Shown here: one piece after another, positions 57,230-64,000 of the stretch | Position numbering within the stretch: the stretch's first letter is position 1 | Layout of the letters: the number at the start of each line of letters is the position of its first letter | From: Sordaria brevicollis | Taxonomy: Eukaryota; Ascomycota; Sordariomycetes; Sordariales; Sordariaceae | DNA: 64,000 nucleotides | Direction: 5' to 3' | Assembly (NCBI GenBank): GCA_033439795.1 | Contig: JAUTDP010000007.1 | Coordinates: forward strand, 1,426,001 to 1,490,000 | Notes under the pieces: model-generated | The model's input: the letters and a program-made list of their open reading frames with translations, nothing else | Database searches by the model: none | Told to the model about the DNA's origin: nothing | Position numbers and translations under genes: made by a program

Positions 57230-60190
57230 ATTCTATTAAAATATAAGGAAATTGTACGAAAGAGGGAAATTACTATTCGAATAGGAGGAGATTTATAATA
57301 TTATAGCGATTTAAAAGCCGGGTAAGAATTTAAACGAAAATATTTATTATCTATAGGGTAATAAATATATTAGGGTAAATTATTTAGAAAAGGGGAAGGT
57401 AATTATTTATATAAATAAGAAATAGAATTTTAAGGATTTAAATTTCTATATTAAAAGAGATTAGGCTTTTATAACGTTTAAAAATTTAAAGGAGTTATTA
57501 ATTATTTATTCGATTTATTCCCCTATTAAAATATATAAAATGCTAGAATACGAATAGGGGTTTCCCCTCTTCGAATTCTTCGAAGAAAAACCCTTAGTAA
57601 GATATTAAATTGTAATTATTAAGGATTTTAACCTTTATTATCTTAATTAGGATTTAAAGAATAAAATTAATTTAGGAGCCGAAAGACTTTTTATATAAAT
57701 ACGACGGTAGCGTATACGATTTATTATTTTTAAAAGGGAGTTAATTTATATAAATAACGTAATATGGGAAGAAAGAAATAAGATAATCGATTACGTATAA
57801 ATAATATTAAAAATCGAAATTAAATATTAAGGGGTATAACGGTACGAATAAACCGGTTCGGATTATTATTTTTAGGAAATTTAAATCTATATTAGAAAAA
57901 AGGTTAAGAAAGTAAAAATAAAAGAAGGTTATAGTTAAAATTTAATAAATGCGGAAAAGGTGCGAAAAGCAGTATTATAACGAATTTCGGTCCCGGCGAA
58001 GATCGATACGAAGGAGGAATTGGAATTTATATTTAATAAATTCGATAGAGAATTTATAAATATAATAAAAGAATTCGTCTTATATTGGAAAAAAGATCGA
58101 AGGAAAAAAGTAAGGTAATAAACGTTAAAATATAAAATAATAACGAAAAATACGAAGCGGAAATAGTAAAAATAATATAAGGAAAGGATATCTTCGAATT
58201 AGGTAGAATTTATAGAAATATCGATAAAGAAAAGAAGGATTAATACGAAAATTTAATAAATAATATAATAAAAAAGCGTTAAAAGGGCGTTAAAAAATTT
58301 AAATAAATTTTAGACTTTTAAAAAATAGGCCCGTACTTAAAATTATTTATTAATAGACCCGTTTAAATTTTTAATTTTTAAATAATATAAGGGAATAAAA
58401 GAAATCGAAAATTATAATAGTAAGGCGAATATTTTCGCCGAACGCTTTTTCCTAAAAGTAAATATTTTTATAGATTATTTATCCGATTAGACCCTTCCTT
58501 TAAATATTAGCGATTTATTATTTATTAACGAATTAATTACTGAAGAGGATATTTAAGAGGTTTTATTTCGGATAATTCCGAATAAAGTACTAAGCGTTAA
58601 TTAATATTCGAATAGATTTTTAAAAATTTGTAAAGAATTATTCCGAAAAGTTATAACTGCTTTTGCGGCTACGAATTTTCGTTTTAGGTATTTCTTATAG
58701 CGGTTTAAAAACGCGAAAGTAATCGTTTTTAAAAAGTTAAGAAAAATTACCGTATAATAAAAGTTAATTAGCGTATAGAAGTTAATTTTATTATTAAATA
58801 ACGTAGGGAAAATCTTCGAAACGTTTATTATTAAGAGGTTTATTTAAACCGCGGAAGAATTTAATTTTTTATTAAAGGGTTAAATAAGTAATTGGGCAAA
58901 CCGTTCGACCGAGTTTATTATCCGTATTATTACGGATATTGTATATACGGTTTAGAAATTCGGAGCCGTTATATTACTAATACTCTTTAATTTTAAAAGC
59001 GTATTCGATAGAATTAATTATAAATAATTATTATATATTCTATAGGAAATATAATTTTTATAATAAATTTTCGAATAAATAATAAATTTTATTAATAAAC
59101 GAAGAGGTTCCTTTTTCTTCGATGACGAAATATCCGTTCTTTACGCTATAAAAGCCGGAGTATTTTAAAGCTCCCCCTTTTCCCTAATTCTTTTTATCCT
59201 TTTTATTATTTTATTATATTATAAATTAATTACGGTTAAAAATATAATTATAGTCGGTTTCGCCGATAATATTAATATCGTCGCTATAGCGAAGATTATT
59301 AAAAAGAATTATAGGATATTTTAAACGGTATAAGAAATTTACTCTAAGTAAGTAAAGGAGAAAGGTATAGAATTCGAAGCGAATAAAACGGAATTAATAT
59401 ATTTTACGCGGATAAAAATATTAAAAATAGAAATTCTTTAATTCGGGAATATTATATTTCGGCCGATAAAATTAATAAAATTCCTAGGCGTTTAATTAAA
59501 TTATAAATTTAATTATCGAATTTACGTAAAAGCTATTAAGAAAAAAATAAAAATTTAAACGAATATATTAATCCGGTTAGCTATAAAAATTTAAAATTAT
59601 TCCTTTATTCGTACGAAGGAAATTTATATTAAATATATTCAAAATATAATTATATATAGAGCTTTAATTTTTTATTAACCGATAGAAGTATATAGTAAAC
59701 CCCGAAGGATAATAATTAGATTAATTAAATATTAAATTAAATATTTGAAAGTCGTTATTAGGGCGTATAAAGTTATATTGGTATAGAATTTTAAAACGGA
59801 AATTTTTTACCTACTATTCGATTTTTATTTTAATAAACGGGTAAAGGTTTTCGAAGAGAGATTCGCCCGTATAGATTAGGTTAAATTCGTCCGAAGAATA
59901 GTAATTTAAATAATTAATTATATTTAAATAAAATAAATAAAAAATCGATTATTTATTAATAAATTAGAAAGCGGTACTACTAAAATTAAATAAATGGAGG
60001 AATAGGTACTAACGGAGAACTTTATAACGATTATAACGGGACCGCCCCCAGTAATAGGTATACCCGTTTAACCGTTATAGCCGCCGGAATTTTTAGCTTT
60101 CGATCGAAAGGTATAATTAAAGGATATTATAAAAAAAGAGTAAATATTGCGCTATAATTATTAATTAGCGGTAATAGTAATTAAATTAAA
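57230..60190 (+). pseudogene. LINE E ORF2 (endonuclease and reverse transcriptase)
   Basis: The endonuclease motif reads KDFNLYYLN near 57622. The RT box is VGFADNINI at 59253, with the second catalytic Asp changed to Asn, a G-to-A RIP effect. Otherwise as in copy C. Confidence 0.75.
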
Positions 60191-60729
60191 TCGGTAATAT
60201 AAATTTACGATTATTAATTTCGATTCGAAGTTTAGCGATATTACGATAAAACGGTATATAATTGGTTAAAAAAAGAAGAAACGGAAAAGAATTTAATTTT
60301 CGGAGGATAATAAAGATTATTATTTATTAACGAAAGCGAAGAATTCCCTCTTCGTTTAAATAAGAATAGAGGTAATCGGTTTTAGGGCTTTCTTTTTCTA
60401 AAGGAGAATCCCCGATATCGATACTTTTATTTATTTATATAGATTAGGACGGGAAACGTTTTACTATATTACGTTCGAGTATTTCCGGATAGTAAATACG
60501 TAATTCGTAACGATTAATTAACTATAAATATAGGAATAATTTTAAATTTATTTAAATAATAGAATTAAAGCCGAAAGAATCCTATTATAAGTATTTCGAT
60601 TAAGACGATTAAATAAATACCGCTTAGTAATTGAATTAAAAGAGGAGTAATAAAACGAATTCGCTTACTATTTTTAATTTTCTTTTCTTCCTTTTCTTTT
60701 ACTTTTATTTATTAATACGTTAAAATAAA

Positions 60730-61520
60730 GACGGAGGAGGATTTCTATTTAATTAAGAATTTATTAGGCTATAAAAGTAATAATTTATTTAATTATTATT
60801 TCTTTTTGCGATTAATTAAAACCTTTAATATTTTATTATTATCGGCGAATAAATGGTTTTATTCGTTGAATTAATAAATATATTAATGTATAGTATTAAT
60901 TACGAATTAATATTAAGCGAATTAATTATTATTAGTAGGAACGGGATTAGTAGGACGAATAGCCGGCGAATTAATTTTTATTAGGGAATTATTATAGGAA
61001 GGTATATAAATACCGCTATTATTTAAAGGAATTTTACCGTTACCGTTACGAAGTAAATTACCGCTACCGTTATAGGGTAAATTATTATTATTATTATAAG
61101 GGATATTATTTAAAGGAATACGACCGTTAATTAAATTATCTTTATTAGAAAAAAAGAATTCGTAATAACCTTTTTAAAAATAATCGTTAATTAATTACTT
61201 TCTATAATAAATAAATTGCTTTAGGGTACCGGTAAAGCTATTATTAATAAAGCGAAGGCGAATTGCGCTAGTAAATTCTTTAGCGACGATACAGAAACGG
61301 ATAAAATAATTATAGAATTTATTATTAATTGGGTTTTTATTAACGACTTTCTTTTAAAAAGTATTACGGAAATTGTAAAAGCTGTAAAGTATATCGATTA
61401 TATAATACGAAATTATTAAAATATATTAAATAGTTTAATTGAATTTATTTAAGGACGAATTAAAATAAGAAATATTAATAATATAAAAGATAATAATTTA
61501 TTCGGGTAATTAAAGATATA
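60730..61520 (+). pseudogene. LINE E ORF3 (additional downstream ORF)
   Basis: This is the clearest copy of ORF3. Read with Gln/Trp for RIP stops, it gives VELINILMYSINYELILSEL, then a Thr/Val linker (NFTVTVTKQITATVIGQ), then KANCASKFFSDDTETDK (about 61258-61308), and an EFIINWVFINDFLLKSIT helix (about 61315-61370). No family is recognised. It is conserved in A/B, C, E and F, so it is an integral part of this LINE. Confidence 0.5.
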
Positions 61521-64000
61521 GTAAATCGATTTAATAATAGTTTTTATATAAATATTATAATTTAAGACGGTTAGGAAGGAAAGAAGGGTTTTAATTAATT
61601 AGAGGGTATAAGCGAAATACGGGGGAATATAAACGCGGCTTTAGAAAAATTAACGTAAGGATAGAACGTAATAAAGGGAGGATTTACCTTTTCTTTAATA
61701 TATAGAAGAATTTATTACTAATAAGGTATTTAATAATATACTCGAAATTAATTTTAATATTAGTATTAATTATATTAAATATAGGGGTCGGTAAAGGAGG
61801 GTAAAAGGGAAACGAATTTTTACCTTTATTTTTATTAAAAATTTTTATTATTTTACGGAGCGTTTTAGCGCGTTTTTAACGGGGAATAATTATTTCGAAT
61901 CGATTATTATTATTAAAGGAAAAAAAAGCTTAAAAAGACCCGGGGGATAAAGGGTTTTTATATTTAAAGGAAAGAAATCTTTACGCTAATATAAATTATA
62001 ATAGAAATATAATCGTAATAAGGAGAGGAAGAGGATAGAAGGAATAAAAGAAAATTTAACGGTTAGGAGGTTTAATAGTAATTAGAAAAGTAAATGGGCA
62101 GAGGAATAAAAGGCGGAAAGTAATAATAAATAGGGGACGGGACGGCGGATTAGGAAAGTAAAACGGTTTAATATTCTAGTATAACGGTAAATGGAAGGGA
62201 TAAGACGGATATTAATCGCGTTGGCGGTGGGTATGTATTACGATTGTAGAACGCCGAAAAAGCGGCGCAGATAGGTCCGCGCCGAGAAATATAGCCGGGG
62301 TTTTTATCCGGGGCGCTTAACGCTTATAATTTTATCCTACGGGGAATTGGAGATAGACCCTATACTATATTAGCGCTATAGATTTAGCTAGGGAATAAGA
62401 ATCTTACTTTTTATTATCCTAATTAAAATTTAGAGAATAAAATTAATTTAGGAATTAAGAAATTCCTTATATAGGTACGATAGTAGCGTATACGGTTCGT
62501 TATTTTTAGAAGGGAATTAATTTATATAAATAACGTAATATAGGAAGAGAAAAATAGGATAATCGATTACGTATAAATAATATTAAAAATCGAAACCGAA
62601 TATTAGGGGGCGTAACGGTACGAATAAACCGGCTCGGACTATTATTTTTAAAAAATCTAAATCTATATTAGAAAAAAGGTTAAAAAAATAAAAATAGAAG
62701 GTTATAATTAAAATTTAATAAATATAAAAAAAGTACGAAAGGTAATATTATAATAGATTTCGGTCTTAATGAAAATCGATATAAAAGAGGAATTGGAATT
62801 TATATTTAATAAGTTCGATAGAGAATTTATAAATATAATAGAAGAATTCGTCCCGTATTAGAAGAAAAATCGAAGAAAAAGAGTAAAGTAATAAACGCTA
62901 AAATATAAAATAATAACGAAAAATATAAAGCGGAAGTAGTAGAAGTAATATAAAGAAAAAATATCCTTAAATTAAATAGAATTCGTAGAAATATTAATAA
63001 AAAAAAGAAAGATTAATATAAAAGTTTAATAAATAATATAGTAAAAAGGCGTTAAAAGGGCGTCGAAAAATTTAAATAAATTTTAAACCCTCGAAAAATA
63101 GGTTTATACCCAAAGTTATTTATTAATAAACCCGCCTAAATTCCTAATTTTTAAATAATATAAAGGAATAAAAAAAATCGAAAATTATAGTAGTAAAGCG
63201 AATATTTTCGCTAAATACTTCTTCCCAAAAATAAACGTCTTTATAAATTATTTACCCAATTAAACCCTTCCCTTAAATATTAATAATTCGTTATTTATTA
63301 ATAAATTAATTACCGAAAAGGATATTTAAAATATTTTATTTCGGATAATTCCGAATAAAGTATTAGGTATCGATTAATATTCGAATAAATTTTTAAAAAT
63401 TTATAAAGAATTATTCTAAAAGGTTATAATTGTTTTTATAGTTATGAATTTTTATTTTAAATATTTCCTATAACGGTTTAAAAATATAAAAATAATTGTT
63501 TTTAAAAAGTTAAGAAAAACCGCCGTATAATAAAAATTGGCCGGTATATAAAAACTAATTTTATTATTAAATAACGTTGGGAAAATCTTCGAAATATTTA
63601 TTACTAAAAAATTTATTTAAGCCGCGGAAGAATTTAACTTCTTATTAAAAAGTTAAATAAATAATCGAATAAATTATTTAATTAAATTTATTATTTATAT
63701 TATTACGGATATTGTATATACGGTTTAAAAATTCGGAGCCGTTATATTACTAATATTTTTTAATTTTAAAAGCGTATTTAATAGAGTTAATTATAAGTAA
63801 TTATTATATACCCTATAGGAAATACAATTTTTATAATAAATTTTCGAATAAGTAATAAATTTCGTTAACGGACGAAGAAATTCTTTTTTTTTAATAATAA
63901 AATATCCGCTCCCTATACTATAAAAATTAGAATACTTTAAGGTTCCCCCCTTTCTTTAATTCTTTTTATCCTTTTTATTATTTTATTATATTACAAATTA

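Larger units (their letters stand above)
55438..62411 (+). mobile_element. LINE copy E, full length, inserted in LINE G
   Basis: 6974 bp flanked by TATTATCCTAATTAA (55423-55437, 62412-62426). It starts TATTTATAAGAATTGCTTTA, eight bases before the family start, and ends GAATAAGAATCTTACTT. It is collinear with copy C at an offset of 12192 bp. RIP is heavy but lighter in the first 150 bp. Confidence 0.93.
54697..64000 (+). mobile_element. LINE copy G, 5'-truncated, hosting LINE E, running off the window
   Basis: Homology to the LINE begins at about 54697 (equivalent to copy C 44719, late ORF1) immediately beside the 5' end of LINE F. It is interrupted by E at 55438-62411 and resumes at 62412, continuing to the window end. 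The junction with F has no visible target duplication. F may have inserted into G, or G may have been cut by a rearrangement. Confidence 0.8.
55018..64000 (+). pseudogene. LINE G ORF2, split by LINE E and cut by the window end
   Basis: The endonuclease N-terminal part is at 55018-55437. E inserted within the sequence coding for the GDFN motif, and the frame resumes at 62412. The FADD box would fall just beyond position 64000. Confidence 0.6.

Noticed and set aside
20517..64000. Twin priming to explain the F (reverse) and G (forward) junction
   Set aside because: F is full length with its own 3' end, so a single twin-primed insertion cannot produce it. The junction near 54685-54697 remains unexplained.

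Overview
The window is an AT-rich heterochromatic block from a filamentous ascomycete. I cannot name the species. CpA and TpG are strongly depleted, TpA is enriched and CpG is kept. Every repeated element is full of C-to-T and G-to-A changes. That is the signature of repeat-induced point mutation (RIP), not of methyl-CpG decay. I find no intact host gene. Nearly every long open frame is a by-product of RIP or a microsatellite. The true reading frames are recovered by reading in-frame TAA/TAG as mutated CAA/CAG (Gln), or as TGG (Trp) where G-to-A applies.

Left part (1-10260). Bases 1-8215 are the right-hand part of a large DNA transposon (called P1 here). It holds the C-terminal half of a large Q/N/R-rich accessory protein, a stretch of minisatellites, a second unknown coding fossil (6481-7617) and a RIP-spared end with ACCGT-type repeats (7965-8215). 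A 672-bp hAT-type MITE with 112-bp inverted repeats and an 8-bp target duplication lies at 8756-9427. A pogo-like transposase scrap, a small tandem repeat, a GC-rich hairpin element and a T-rich microsatellite follow.

Middle (10261-20516). LINE copy A (Tad1-like) is broken by two 5'-truncated LINE insertions, B (reverse) and B2 (forward), and ends abruptly at 17089. After it come RIP-spared unique DNA, a second hairpin element, a (TTTA)n tract, a degenerate tRNA-like sequence, a 104-bp direct duplication and a minus-strand coding fossil.

Right part (20517-64000) is a nest of insertions. A full-length reverse LINE (F) holds a Ty3/gypsy chromovirus (20981-41162, two 340-bp LTRs). The chromovirus in turn holds an 11.8-kb DNA transposon (P2, 27101-38902). 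F also holds a forward full-length LINE (C, 43228-50225). Next to F, LINE G (from about 54697, running off the window) holds LINE E (55438-62411). Target duplications support each nesting step except the placement of F. Removing the insertions leaves F at about 6.97 kb, matching C and E.

P2 is the main discovery candidate. It carries two divergent genes whose frames are continuous over their full length apart from RIP nonsense changes. One is a roughly 1745-codon transposase of the fungal Plavaka/KDZ type (minus, 27390-32627). The other is a 1338-codon accessory protein (plus, 34078-38094) with Q-rich repeats, a folded middle region, a prion-like Q/Y/N tail, YQS repeats and an RG-rich end. 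A homologue of the accessory protein occupies the same side of P1, next to related terminal repeats. It therefore appears to be a standing component of this transposon family.
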